Assembly (NCBI RefSeq): GCF_000375365.1
Contig: NZ_AQXB01000005.1
Location: 174,707 to 238,706, forward strand
Reading direction: 5' to 3'
DNA from: Corynebacterium mastitidis DSM 44356
GTDB lineage: Bacteria; Actinomycetota; Actinomycetes; Mycobacteriales; Mycobacteriaceae
Length of the DNA stretch: 64,000 nucleotides
Shown: in pieces, positions 43,125-52,717 of the stretch
How positions within the stretch are numbered: position 1 is the first letter of the stretch
How the letters are laid out: each line of letters begins with the position of its first letter
The notes under the pieces: model-generated
The model's input: only the letters and a program-made list of their open reading frames with translations
Told to the model about the DNA's origin: nothing
Database searches by the model: none
Position numbers and translations under genes: made by a program

Positions 43125-45062
43125 CGGGCCGTCGTTGGGCTCCTCCAGGTATTCCCCGGTCTCGTAGTCATACCCCACGCGGTTGCCCTCCTCGTCGGTG
43201 CGCGCGTACCACTCCACGACCTCCTCGGCCGCGGAGTCGAAGTCCGCGCCGGTGGCGTACTCCCCGGCCTCGCTGGGCTCCACCGCCAGCGCAAAGTTGT
43301 CCCCGTACTCGCGCACCCCGTGCACCACGGCGTTGGCCACGGCCCGGTGTTGGTAGTCCTGGCGGATCACGGCGGGGTCGTGCCGCAGCTCCCTGAGCAG
43401 CGCCACCACCATGCCCACCAGGATCACCGCAAAGGGCAGGGCCGTGATGGTGATGAGGTTCTGTAGCCCCTTAAGCGCGTTGTCCCCGCCCGCGAGCAGG
43501 ATCACCACCGCGATGCCCGCCATGCACAGCTCCCAGAAGGCCGTCACGCGGCGCCGGGACTGGGGGTTGCCCTGCTGCGAGAGCTGGGAGTTGACCAGGG
43601 AGGCGGAGTCCGCCGTGGTGATGAAGAACACGGCGAGCATCACGATCACGATGGGCGCCACCACCTGCGCCCCGGGGAGGTGGTCGAGGACCACGAAGAA
43701 GATGTGCTCGGGGTCGGGCAGCGCCGCGGGGTCGTCGCCGGGGGCGATGTCGCCGTCGCGGCGCTGCAGCCAGATCGCGGTGCCGCCGAGGATGCTAAAC
43801 GCCAGGATGATGATGGTGGAGGGGATGAACAGCACGCCCAGCACGAACTGCCGGATGGTGCGCCCGCGCGAGATCTTGGCCACGAACACGCCCACGAAGG
43901 GAGACCAGGAGACCCACCAGGCCCAGTAGAAGGTGGTCCAGCCGGAGAGGAACCGCCGCATCTCCTCCCCCTGCCCCATGTTGGCCGCCAGCATATCCGG
44001 CATGGAGCCCAGGTAGGTGACCAGCACGCCGGGCAGCATGTTGATAAGGAAGGCCGTGGGTCCGGCCACGAAGAAGAACAGCGCCAGGCCGATGGCCAGC
44101 ACGAGGTTGATGTTGGAGAGCCAGCGGATGCCCCGGGCCACCCCGGAGACGGCGGAGGCGATGGTGCCGATGGTCAGCACCACGATCACCCCGATGGCCA
44201 GGGCGTTGCCCTCGCGCGACCACCCGGTGACCACCTCCACTCCGGTGCCGATCTGCAGCGCACCGATGCCTAGGGAGGCCGCCGTTCCAAAGAGCGTGGC
44301 GATGATCGCCAGGGAGTCGATGATCCGCGCCGGGGCGGACGTGGTGGGGCGGTTGCCCAGCAGCGGCATGAGGATGGAGCTCATCAGCGGCACGCGCCCG
44401 CGCCGGTAGGAGACGTAGCCCACGGACAGGCCCACCACCGCGTAGATGGCCCAGGCGTTCATCCCCCAGTGCAGCGCGGACTGCGCCAGCGCGCCCAGCA
44501 CCGCCTCCTGGGAGGCGGCCTCGTAGGCGCCGGGCCGGGGGCTGAGGTAAAAGCTCATAGGCTCGAAGGGGCCGAAGAAGATGATGGCGATGCCGATGCC
44601 GGCGGCAAAGAGCATGGCCGCCCAGGAGAGGGTGGAGTATTCCGGCTCCTCGCCGTCCAGGCCCAGCGGTATGCGCCCGTAGCGGGAGAACGCCAGCGCC
44701 AGCAGCACCGCCACCAGCCCGATGGCGAGGGTGGTAAACACCCAGCCGAGGTTGACCATCACCCAGTCCAGGGCCACGGTGGAGACGTCGAGCACCTGGG
44801 CGGGGGCGATGATCCCCCAGGCCACGAACGCGAGGATCAGACCGCCCACCATCAGCGTGATGGGGCGGTCGATCCGGTAGCGGATGCGCTGGTCCTCCAC
44901 GCTCACGCCGGGCACCAGCGCGGGGTGAATGCTGTGCGGGTAGGTCACCTCCCGCAGAAAGGCGCGGGCGCGTCCGCCGCGCGCGGGTCTTTCGGGGTTG
45001 TCGGGTTGGCTTTCCGGCTGGCCCTCGGGGGCGTCGTGAGTAACAGACATACATTCGAACAT
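43119..45062 (-). CDS. BCCT-family transporter
   Basis: The 647-residue protein has about 12 TM helices and the BCCT Trp-rich signature GWTTFYWAWWVSWSPFVGVF, FVAKISRGRTIRQFVLGVLF, and the Na/substrate region around MNAWAIYAVVGLSVGY. BCCT carriers import glycine betaine, choline, carnitine or ectoine. A short N-terminal tail and an acidic C-terminal tail of about 100 residues are cytosolic; the acidic tail may sense osmotic state, as in BetP. Two starts are possible (MFECMSVTH or MSVTHDA, 12 nt apart). It is divergent from the UvrA-like gene. Confidence 0.9.
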   Translation of the reverse strand: MFECMSVTHDAPEGQPESQPDNPERPARGGRARAFLREVTYPHSIHPALVPGVSVEDQRIRYRIDRPITLMVGGLILAFVAWGIIAPAQVLDVSTVALDWVMVNLGWVFTTLAIGLVAVLLALAFSRYGRIPLGLDGEEPEYSTLSWAAMLFAAGIGIAIIFFGPFEPMSFYLSPRPGAYEAASQEAVLGALAQSALHWGMNAWAIYAVVGLSVGYVSYRRGRVPLMSSILMPLLGNRPTTSAPARIIDSLAIIATLFGTAASLGIGALQIGTGVEVVTGWSREGNALAIGVIVVLTIGTIASAVSGVARGIRWLSNINLVLAIGLALFFFVAGPTAFLINMLPGVLVTYLGSMPDMLAANMGQGEEMRRFLSGWTTFYWAWWVSWSPFVGVFVAKISRGRTIRQFVLGVLFIPSTIIILAFSILGGTAIWLQRRDGDIAPGDDPAALPDPEHIFFVVLDHLPGAQVVAPIVIVMLAVFFITTADSASLVNSQLSQQGNPQSRRRVTAFWELCMAGIAVVILLAGGDNALKGLQNLITITALPFAVILVGMVVALLRELRHDPAVIRQDYQHRAVANAVVHGVREYGDNFALAVEPSEAGEYATGADFDSAAEEVVEWYARTDEEGNRVGYDYETGEYLEEPNDGPA

Positions 45063-45094
45063 AACCGTCCCGGGCCCCTAGTAGGATCGCGGGC

Positions 45095-47428
45095 ATGACC
45101 ACGAGCGACCTGCATGACACCATCCGCGTCTTTGGCGCGCGCGAGCACAACCTCCGCGACGTCAGCCTTGAGCTGCCCAAACGCTCCCTGACGGTGGTCA
45201 CCGGGGTGTCCGGTTCCGGGAAGTCCTCCCTGGTCTTTTCCACCATCGCCGCGGAGTCCCAGCGGCTCATCAACGAGACGTATTCGTCCTTCGTGCAGGG
45301 CTTCATGCCCTCGCTGCCCCGGCCGGACGTGGACCTGCTGCAGGGCATCACCACCGCCATCGTGGTGGACCAGGAGCCCCTGGGGGCCAACCCGCGCTCC
45401 ACGGTGGGCACGGCTACCGACGCCACCGCGATGCTGCGCATCGCCTTTTCCCGCATGGGCTCTCCCAGCGCGGGCGGGCCGGGAGCCTACTCCTTCAACG
45501 TCCCCTCGGTGAGCGCCTCCGGGGCGATGTCCGTCAACGGGGGCAAGAAGGAGCGGCAGGACTTCCACCGCACCGGCGGCATGTGCCCGGAGTGCGAGGG
45601 CACCGGGCGCGTCACGGACTTCGACCTCGACGAGGTCTTTGATCCCGCGCTGAGCCTGCAGGAGGGCGCGCTGAAGGTGCCGGGCTACAAGACCGGCGGG
45701 TGGTCCTACCGCATGTACGCGGAGTCCGGGCTGTTCCCGGCGGACGTGCCCATCGCGGACTTCACGCCGCAGCAGCGCGCGGACTTCCTGGACAAGGAGG
45801 CCACCAAGAGGGAGATCGCGGGCATCAACATGACCTACGAGGGGCTGCTGCCCCGGCTGCGCCGCTCCATGCTGTCCAAGGAGCGCGAGGGCATGCAAAA
45901 GCACATCCGGGCGTTCGTGGACCGCGCCGTCACCTTCATCCCCTGCCCCGCCTGCGGCGGCACGCGGCTGGCCCCGCACGCCCTGGAATCCACCATCGAC
46001 GGCGCCAACATCGCCCAGCTCTGCTCCATGGAGATCACCGAGCTGCGCGAGTGGGCCGCCCGCCTGGAGCACCCCAACCTCGCGCCGCTTCTCGACGCCC
46101 TGCGCGCCACCCTCGATAACTTCATCGCCGTGGGCCTGGGCTACCTCACCCTGGACCGCCCCACTTCCACGCTCTCCGGCGGCGAGGCGCAGCGCGCCAA
46201 GATGATCCGGCACCTGGGCTCCCCGCTCACGGACATCACCTACGTCTTTGACGAGCCCACCGCCGGGCTGCACCCCCACGACGTGGACAAGATGAACGGC
46301 CTGCTGGCGAGCCTGCGCGATAACTCCAACACCGTGCTGGTGGTGGAGCACAACCCGCAGACCATCCTGGCCGCCGATCACGTGGTGGACATGGGCCCCG
46401 GCGCGGGCTCCGAGGGCGGCACCGTGTGCTACTCCGGGCCGGTGTCCGGCCTGGAGTCCTCCGGCACCGTCACCGGCGCGCACCTGCGGGACAAGGGCAG
46501 CCTCAAGGCCGAGGTCCGCAGGCCCACGGGCGCGCTGAAGGTACGCGGGGCGCGCCACAACAACCTGCGCGACGTGGACGTGGACGTCCCCCTGGGCGTG
46601 CTCACCGCCATCACCGGCGTGGCGGGCTCGGGCAAGTCCTCCCTGGTGCGCGCCCTGCCGCGCGACGAGTCCACCGTGTACATCGACCAGGGCGCCATCA
46701 AGGGCTCGCGCCGCTCCAACCCCGGCACCTACACCGGGGCGCTCGACCCCATCCGCAAGGCCTTCGCCAAGGCCGGGGGTGTCAAGCCCGGGCTGTTCTC
46801 CCCCAACTCCGACGGCGCCTGCCCGCACTGCAAGGGCGCCGGGGTGATCTACGTGGACCTCGGCATCATGTCCGGCATCGCCACCCCCTGCGAGGTGTGC
46901 GAGGGGCGCCGCTTTGGCCCATCCGTGCTGGAGTACACCCTGGGCGGCCTGACCATCGCGGACGTGCTGGAGCTCACCGCCGCCCAGGCGGCGGACTTCT
47001 TTGCCGCCAAGGACTCCCGGGTGCCCGCCGCCGCAAAGATCTGCGGCAGGCTGCGGGACGTGGGCCTGGGCTACATCACCCTGGGCCAGCCGCTCACGGA
47101 GCTGTCCGGGGGCGAGCGCCAGCGCCTCAAGCTCGCCACCCACATGGCGGAGAACGCCACCCGCTACATGCTGGACGAGCCCTCGCGCGGCCTGCACCTG
47201 GCGGACGTGGAGAACCTGATCTCCGTGCTGGATCGCCTGGTGGACGCGGGGTCCAGCGTGATCGTGGTGGAGCACTCGCTCTCGGTGATCGCGCGCGCCG
47301 ACCACGTGATCGACCTCGGCCCGGGCGCGGGCTCCGAGGGCGGCCGGGTGGTGTTCAGCGGCAGCCCCGCCGACCTCGCCGCCTCCGGCACCACCACGGG
47401 GCGGTACCTGGCGGAGTTTGTGGGCTAG
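45095..47428 (+). CDS. Short UvrA-like ABC ATPase (UvrA2/drug-resistance type)
   Basis: The 777-residue protein has two UvrA-type ATPase halves with GVSGSGKSSLVF and GVAGSGKSSLVRAL, LSGGEAQRAKMIRHL and LSGGERQRLKLATHM, DEPTAGLHP and DEPSRGLHL. Cys pairs CPECEGTG, CPACGGTR, CPHCKGAG and CEVCEGRR form zinc modules. It is about 170 residues shorter than UvrA and lacks the UvrB-binding region as I see it, so a role in excision repair is unlikely; UvrA2 and DrrC homologues give resistance to DNA-binding drugs. TAGGAT 7 nt before the ATG suggests leaderless start. Confidence 0.88.
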   Translation: MTTSDLHDTIRVFGAREHNLRDVSLELPKRSLTVVTGVSGSGKSSLVFSTIAAESQRLINETYSSFVQGFMPSLPRPDVDLLQGITTAIVVDQEPLGANPRSTVGTATDATAMLRIAFSRMGSPSAGGPGAYSFNVPSVSASGAMSVNGGKKERQDFHRTGGMCPECEGTGRVTDFDLDEVFDPALSLQEGALKVPGYKTGGWSYRMYAESGLFPADVPIADFTPQQRADFLDKEATKREIAGINMTYEGLLPRLRRSMLSKEREGMQKHIRAFVDRAVTFIPCPACGGTRLAPHALESTIDGANIAQLCSMEITELREWAARLEHPNLAPLLDALRATLDNFIAVGLGYLTLDRPTSTLSGGEAQRAKMIRHLGSPLTDITYVFDEPTAGLHPHDVDKMNGLLASLRDNSNTVLVVEHNPQTILAADHVVDMGPGAGSEGGTVCYSGPVSGLESSGTVTGAHLRDKGSLKAEVRRPTGALKVRGARHNNLRDVDVDVPLGVLTAITGVAGSGKSSLVRALPRDESTVYIDQGAIKGSRRSNPGTYTGALDPIRKAFAKAGGVKPGLFSPNSDGACPHCKGAGVIYVDLGIMSGIATPCEVCEGRRFGPSVLEYTLGGLTIADVLELTAAQAADFFAAKDSRVPAAAKICGRLRDVGLGYITLGQPLTELSGGERQRLKLATHMAENATRYMLDEPSRGLHLADVENLISVLDRLVDAGSSVIVVEHSLSVIARADHVIDLGPGAGSEGGRVVFSGSPADLAASGTTTGRYLAEFVG

Positions 47429-47438
47429 GGAGGCGGCC

Positions 47439-48623
47439 ATGAAAGGCATGCGGAGACTGCGGCTCCGGCGCGGCGACGCCGTCGCGGCGCTCCTTGGCTG
47501 CGTCCTCGCCGCGATGTACGTGAGCATCGCCGCCGCACACCCCACCCCGGTGCTGTGCGCGCAGGCGGCGCTCTCCCTCGGCTTCGTCCCCGCCCTAGCG
47601 CTGTGGCGCACCCGGGTCATCCCCGCCGCCGGGGCCCTGCTGGGGCTGCTCGCGGCCTGGTGCCTCGCGTTCATCGCCGCCACGCCCGCCAACACGGGCT
47701 TTCCCCCGTACCTCATGGCCGCGCCGATGGCGGTCTATTCCCTGACCCGCCACGCCCCGGATCGCCGCCTCGCCTGGGGAGCGCTCCTCGCCTGCGCGGC
47801 GGCCGCGCCCGCCAGCCCGCTCATGTGGGAGCTGCGGGGCCCGGACGATCTTCACTATCGCTCCGGGGATTCCCTCCTCGGCTTCCTCGCGCTGCACTGG
47901 GCGTTGCTGGGCGTGGCCTTCCTGTGGGCGCTGCACTGGCGCGCCGAGCAGCGGCGGCGCGAGCGGGAGCGCGAGGCGGCGCGGGAAAGCGAGCGCCTCC
48001 TCATCGCCCGGGAGATTCACGACGTCCTCGCCCACAACCTCACCCTCATCAACGTGCAGTCCTCCGCCGGGATCATCGGCGCGCGCACCGACCCCCAGGC
48101 GGCCGTGGCGGCGCTGGGCACCGTGCGAGACGTCAGCGCGGAGGCCCTGGCGCAGGTGCGCGGGATCGTCGCCGCCCTGCGCTCCCCCGGCGCGCCCGCA
48201 GCCGCGCCGGAGGGGCCCGCCACCCTCGCGGAGATCGTGGAGGGCTTTCGCGGGCTGGGCCTGGCCGTGCGCGCGGACTATCCCGCCGATCTCCTCTCCC
48301 GCCTGCCCGCCCAGCACGCCCTGGCGGTGTGCCGCATCACCGCCGAGGCCCTCACCAACGTGCTGCGCCACCAGCGGGCGGGCACGGCCGTGGATTACCG
48401 CCTGACCGAGGAGGCCTCCGGCCTGGCCCTGACGGTGGAGAGCGTCGGGGCGCCGCGCTCGCTCACCTCCGCGCCCTCCGGCCCGGGCATGCCCGCCGGG
48501 TGCGGTACCGGCCTGGTGGGCATGCGCGAGCGCGCCGCGGCGCTCGGCGGCACGCTGCGCGCCGGCCCCACGGAGCGCGGCTGGCTCGTGCGCGCCGAAC
48601 TTCCGTTAGGAGAACCCCGATGA
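47439..48623 (+). CDS. NarL-type sensor histidine kinase
   Basis: The 394-residue protein has several hydrophobic N-terminal helices (about residues 10-160), a basic Arg-rich linker (WRAEQRRREREREAARES), the dimerisation/phosphoacceptor block REIHDVLAHNLTLINVQ (His in EIHDVLAH), and the HATPase region with AEALTNVLRHQ and GLVGMRERAAALGG. It matches HisKA_3-type kinases that sense envelope stress or antibiotics. GGAGG lies 5-9 nt upstream. It is translationally coupled to the response regulator gene through ATGA. Confidence 0.92.
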   Translation: MKGMRRLRLRRGDAVAALLGCVLAAMYVSIAAAHPTPVLCAQAALSLGFVPALALWRTRVIPAAGALLGLLAAWCLAFIAATPANTGFPPYLMAAPMAVYSLTRHAPDRRLAWGALLACAAAAPASPLMWELRGPDDLHYRSGDSLLGFLALHWALLGVAFLWALHWRAEQRRREREREAARESERLLIAREIHDVLAHNLTLINVQSSAGIIGARTDPQAAVAALGTVRDVSAEALAQVRGIVAALRSPGAPAAAPEGPATLAEIVEGFRGLGLAVRADYPADLLSRLPAQHALAVCRITAEALTNVLRHQRAGTAVDYRLTEEASGLALTVESVGAPRSLTSAPSGPGMPAGCGTGLVGMRERAAALGGTLRAGPTERGWLVRAELPLGEPR

Positions 48624-49312
48624 CCCCGCCCATCCGCGTGCTGCTGGCTGACGATCAACCGCTGCTCGCCTCGGCGCTCGCCACGATCCTGTCCGCCGAG
48701 GAGGACATCGCCGTGGTGGCCGTGTGCCACGACGGCGAGGAGGCGCTGCGCGCCGCCCGGGAGCACCGGGTGGACGTGGCGGTGCTGGACATCCGCATGC
48801 CCAGGGTCGGCGGGATCGAGGCCGCGCGCGCCCTGGCCCCGCACGGCGTGGCCGTGCTCATGCTGACCACCTTCAACGAGGACTCCCTGATCCGCGAGGC
48901 CATCGGCGCGGGCGCCTCCGGGTTCCTGCTCAAGGACGCGGACCCGGCCGAGCTGGTCCGGGCGGTGCACAGCGTGCACCGGGGGCAATCCGTGCTCAGC
49001 GCCGGGGTGACCGGGCACGTGCTGCGCGCCTACCGGCGTGCCGTGGCGGGCGCGAGCGTCCTGCCAGCCCACCAGCGCCAGGGGCTGAGCCTGCTCACCG
49101 CGCGCGAGCTCGAGATCCTTTCCCTCATCGCGGCGGGCCACACGAACGCCGAGATCGCCGCCGAGCTGACCATCGGGGCCGCCACCGTGAAGACCCACGT
49201 CTCCCACCTCCTCGCCAAGCTGCACTGCCGGGACCGGGTGGCCCTGGTGCTGCTCGCGCACCGCGCGGGCCTGGCCCCTCCCCCCGACGGGGGAGAATCT
49301 CCCTCCCCATAA
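48620..49312 (+). CDS. NarL/LuxR-type response regulator
   Basis: The 230-residue protein has a receiver domain (RVLLADDQPLLASAL, phosphoacceptor Asp in VAVLDIRMPRVGG, Thr in LMLTTFNED, Lys in GFLLKDADPAEL) and a C-terminal LuxR HTH (LTARELEILSLIAAGHTNAE, IAAELTIGAATVKTHVSHLL). It is the partner of the kinase just upstream and probably controls the ABC genes that begin 51 nt downstream. Confidence 0.93.
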   Translation: MTPPIRVLLADDQPLLASALATILSAEEDIAVVAVCHDGEEALRAAREHRVDVAVLDIRMPRVGGIEAARALAPHGVAVLMLTTFNEDSLIREAIGAGASGFLLKDADPAELVRAVHSVHRGQSVLSAGVTGHVLRAYRRAVAGASVLPAHQRQGLSLLTARELEILSLIAAGHTNAEIAAELTIGAATVKTHVSHLLAKLHCRDRVALVLLAHRAGLAPPPDGGESPSP

Positions 49313-49363
49313 TCACCCCGCGCGGGGATCACGCCGCGCCGCGCGCGGGCGATAGTAGCGGTC

Positions 49364-50101
49364 ATGACTACCGATGTTCCCTCCCTTACCTGCCGTGGCC
49401 TGCGCGTCAGCCTCGGTGGGCAGCGCATTCTCGACCACTTCAACCTCACCGTTCGCCCCGGCCGCGTCCACGCCCTGATCGGGCGCAACGGGGCGGGCAA
49501 GTCCACCGCCTACAGGGCCATCCTGGGGCTGCTGCGGCTCGATGCGGGCGAGGTCACCGTCCTCGGCGCTCCGCGCACCCGCGAGAGCCTGCGCCACATC
49601 GGCGCCAGCATCAACGGCCCCGCGCTCTACCCGCACTTAAGCGCCGTGGAGAACCTCGCGATCCACTGCCACCTGCTGGGGCTGCCCCGCTCCGAGGCGC
49701 TGCGGGCGCTGCGCGCGGTGGGCCTGCCCGATACCCGCAAGCGCGCCTCGGCCTTCAGCACCGGCATGAAGGCCCGGCTGGCCCTGGCGATCGCCACGCT
49801 GGGCGATCCCAAGGTCCTGCTGCTCGACGAGCCCCACAACGGCCTCGATCCCCAGGGCATCGTGGAGCTGCGCGGCTTCCTGCTCCAGTGGGCGCGCCGC
49901 GGCGGCGCGGTGCTCCTGAGTTCCCACCAGCTCGGGGAGGTCACCCACATGGCCGACGACCTCACGGTGCTCGCCCACGGGCGCACCCAATACGCCGGAA
50001 CGCTGACCGACTTCGCCCCGCCGGAGCGGCTGGAGGAGCGGTTCCTCACCCTGACCTCCGGCGCGGACGCATCCGCCCACGCGCGGGAGGGGCGGAACTG
50101 A
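49364..50101 (+). CDS. ABC transporter ATP-binding protein, exporter type
   Basis: The 245-residue ATPase has Walker A GRNGAGKSTAY, a Q-loop region (ASINGPALYPHLSAVENL), signature-like FSTGMKARLALAIA and Walker B LLLDEPHNGLDPQG, with H-loop SSHQLGE. The signature STGMK departs from LSGGQ and is common in bacitracin/lantibiotic-type exporters (BcrA-like). GATAGT 7 nt before the ATG hints at a leaderless message, so it may also have its own promoter. Its stop overlaps the permease start. Confidence 0.9.
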   Translation: MTTDVPSLTCRGLRVSLGGQRILDHFNLTVRPGRVHALIGRNGAGKSTAYRAILGLLRLDAGEVTVLGAPRTRESLRHIGASINGPALYPHLSAVENLAIHCHLLGLPRSEALRALRAVGLPDTRKRASAFSTGMKARLALAIATLGDPKVLLLDEPHNGLDPQGIVELRGFLLQWARRGGAVLLSSHQLGEVTHMADDLTVLAHGRTQYAGTLTDFAPPERLEERFLTLTSGADASAHAREGRN

Positions 50102-51558
50102 TGCTCCAATCCCTTCCCCGCGCCCTGCGCGCGGAGCTGCTGCGCACCCGGCGCAGCGCGGTCGCGTGGCTGCCGCTGCTCGGCCTCCTCATCGGCGGGC
50201 TGAGCGCCGTTCTCCCCGCCGTGGCCTCCGACCGACGCGACGCCGCCGTCCTGCTCTCCTGGCAGAGCATGTACATCACTGGCATGGCCGCGCCGCTGAC
50301 CGCGTTGTTCTGCGTGCTCGCGGAAAGGCGCGAGCGCGCCGCCCGCTGCGGGGGCACGCAGTGGCGCCCCTTCTCCCCGGCGGCCCAGCGCGCCGCGCGG
50401 GTGCTGGTGCTCGCGGGCCTGCTGGGCGCCTTCACGGCGCTGACCTTCGGGCCGTCCTGGTGCGCGGCCCTGCTTCGGGGCTACGACGGGGCGGGCGCGA
50501 TCCTCCTCGCCGGGCTGGCCTCCTGGTGGGGCCAGGTGGGCGTGCTCTGCGTTTTCCTACTGCTGGGCCGGTCCACCGGCGCCGTCGCGCCCCTGCTGTG
50601 TGCCGTGGCCTGGCAGGCCGCCGGGCTGCTCTGCGCGGAGTGGCCGCACTGGTGGGCGGTTCCCCCGGCCTGGCCCGTGCGCCTCGAACTGCCGCTTCTG
50701 GGCACGCACGCCAGCCTCGTCCCCTTCTCCCCCGGCGAGCCGATCCCCCACCCGTGGCCGGTCCTGGCCGCCTGCACGCTCCTGAACGCGGTGGCCCTCG
50801 CGGCCGCCGTCGCCTGCGCCCCGCGCTCGTGGTGGAGGGCGCCGGGGCGTGGCCACCAAAGCGGGGACGCCTCGGCCGGAATCGCCTACTCCCCCGGCGG
50901 CTCCGCCGCCCGCCCCACGCGGCTGGGCCTGCTGTGCGTCCCCGTGCTGGCCGCCCGACGTCGCGGCGTCTACCCGCTGCTCCTCGCCACGCTCGCGGTG
51001 CTCGCCTACGCCGCCGCCGTGTACCCGCCGTTCGTGGTCACCGGGCTTACCACGTTCCTCGTCCTCCCCCTGGGCACCGCGATACTGCCGATGATGGCGT
51101 GGGGCGGGCTCGCCCCCGCGTGGCGCATCGCGGTGCCGCGCCGCCCGGGACTGCGCGGCGCCGTAACGCTGTGGCACCTGGGGCTGGTGTGGATCGTGTG
51201 CCTGGCGTCCGCCCTGGGAACCGTCGCGGCCGGGGAGTCGATAGGGCGGGCCGCCGCCCGCGCGGCGCTGTGGTGCACCACCGGGACCGTGCTCGCGCTG
51301 CTGTGGCTGCTGCTCACCGTGCGGTTCTCCCCCGGCCTGGCCCTCGGGCTAGGGGTGATGGGCGCCATCGTCTCGCTCACCCTGGGTGGGGACGTCCTGG
51401 CCGCCACGCCCCTGTGGCTCCTCGCGCTGCCCTCCTGGGGCGAGTCCGCGCTCGACCCCGGCCGGTTCCCCCTGGCGCTGGCGCTCTGCGCGGCGCTTGC
51501 GGCGGCTCTCCTGCCGCTGATGGGGCGCGCCTATCGGCACCACGAGGCCGCCGCGTAG
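50101..51558 (+). CDS. ABC transporter membrane protein, ABC-2-like
   Basis: The 485-residue protein has about 11-12 hydrophobic helices in two halves that share a hydrophobic pattern (SAVAWLPLLGLLIGGLSAVL; LLLATLAVLAYAAAVYPPF), suggesting two fused BcrB/LanE-G-like units. The region between (about residues 245-280, RAPGRGHQSGDASAG) is a polar linker. It has no known substrate motif. It is coupled to the ATPase gene (TGATG). Together with the kinase and regulator it forms a BceRS/LiaRS-like detoxification module by layout. Confidence 0.8.
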   Translation: MLQSLPRALRAELLRTRRSAVAWLPLLGLLIGGLSAVLPAVASDRRDAAVLLSWQSMYITGMAAPLTALFCVLAERRERAARCGGTQWRPFSPAAQRAARVLVLAGLLGAFTALTFGPSWCAALLRGYDGAGAILLAGLASWWGQVGVLCVFLLLGRSTGAVAPLLCAVAWQAAGLLCAEWPHWWAVPPAWPVRLELPLLGTHASLVPFSPGEPIPHPWPVLAACTLLNAVALAAAVACAPRSWWRAPGRGHQSGDASAGIAYSPGGSAARPTRLGLLCVPVLAARRRGVYPLLLATLAVLAYAAAVYPPFVVTGLTTFLVLPLGTAILPMMAWGGLAPAWRIAVPRRPGLRGAVTLWHLGLVWIVCLASALGTVAAGESIGRAAARAALWCTTGTVLALLWLLLTVRFSPGLALGLGVMGAIVSLTLGGDVLAATPLWLLALPSWGESALDPGRFPLALALCAALAAALLPLMGRAYRHHEAAA

Positions 51559-51655
51559 GGCTACGGGATTCTACGGGATTCTTCCATGCCGCGCCGTGAC
51601 CAGTGTGGTTCCACCGCGCCCCACGGCGGCATGGAAGCGCCCGTACCATTGACAC

Positions 51656-52717
51656 ATGAGCACCGATCATCACTGTGAAGTCAAGGTTCCCGGCGGAAAG
51701 CTGGTAGTAGTGGACGTCTCCGAGGACGGCCAGCGGATCACCGCCGCCAGCGTCTCCGGCGATTTCTTCCTGGAACCCGAGGAGGCCTTCCCCGCGCTGA
51801 CCCGCGCGCTCGTCGGCGCGCCGCTCACGGACACCGCCGAGCAGCTCCAGCAGCGCCTGGACGCGGCGCTGGCTCCCCTGGGCGCCCAGCTCCACGGGTT
51901 TTCCACCGCCGACGTCGCCCTGGCCGCCCGCCGCGCGGTGCTCGACGCGAAGGATCTCACCGACTACGAGTGGGAGGTGTTGCGCCCCGGCGCGCTGCCC
52001 ACCCCGCTCAACGTGGCCCTGGACGAGCACCTGCTGCACGAGGTCGCCGCAGGGCGGCGCGGCCCCACCCTGCGCCTGTGGGACTGGGAGGACCGCGCGG
52101 TGGTCTTTGGCTCCTACCAGAGCTACGCCAACGAGCTGGACCAGCGCGGCGTGGAGCGGCACGGCATCGTGCCCGTGCGCCGCATCTCCGGCGGCGGGGC
52201 CATGTTCATGGAGGGTGACAACTGCGTCACCTATTCCCTCTACGTGCCCGAGCAGGCGGTGCGGGGCTTAAGCTACGTGGATTCCTACCGCTACCTCGAC
52301 CAATGGGTGCTGGCCGGGCTGCGCTCCCTCGGGGTGAACGCCTGGTACGTGCCCATCAACGACATCACCTCGGACCAGGGCAAGATCGGCGGCGCCGCTC
52401 AAAAGCGCGTGCCCGGCGCGGTGCTGCACCACACCACCATGAGCTATGACATCGACGCCCAGAAGATGACGGAGGTGCTGCGCGTGGGCAAGGTGAAGAT
52501 CGCGGACAAGGGGCTGCGCTCCGCCGCCAAGCGGGTGGACCCGCTGCGCCGCCAGACCGGCGTGAGCCGGGAGGAGGTCGTCTCCGCGCTTATCGACGGC
52601 TTCCGGGCCCGCTACTCCTCCCGCCCCGGGGAGCTGAGCGAGGAGGATCTCGCGGCGGCGCGCAGGCTCGTGGAGGAGAAGTTCGGCACGCGGGAGTGGA
52701 CGCACCGGGTGCCGTAG
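51656..52717 (+). CDS. Lipoate-protein ligase family protein
   Basis: The 353-residue protein has an N-terminal ~90-residue accessory domain (YxVPGGKLVVVD-type, VPGGKLVVVDVSED, seen at the C-terminus in bacterial LplA) followed by the BPL/LplA catalytic domain: LRLWDWEDRAVVFGSYQS, VRRISGGGAMFME (the RRxSGGGAVFHD motif), and QGKIGGAAQKR with the catalytic Lys. It attaches lipoate or octanoate to E2 and GcvH proteins. The fused order is like archaeal bipartite LplA. TACCAT 6 nt before ATG suggests leaderless start. Confidence 0.9.
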   Translation: MSTDHHCEVKVPGGKLVVVDVSEDGQRITAASVSGDFFLEPEEAFPALTRALVGAPLTDTAEQLQQRLDAALAPLGAQLHGFSTADVALAARRAVLDAKDLTDYEWEVLRPGALPTPLNVALDEHLLHEVAAGRRGPTLRLWDWEDRAVVFGSYQSYANELDQRGVERHGIVPVRRISGGGAMFMEGDNCVTYSLYVPEQAVRGLSYVDSYRYLDQWVLAGLRSLGVNAWYVPINDITSDQGKIGGAAQKRVPGAVLHHTTMSYDIDAQKMTEVLRVGKVKIADKGLRSAAKRVDPLRRQTGVSREEVVSALIDGFRARYSSRPGELSEEDLAAARRLVEEKFGTREWTHRVP

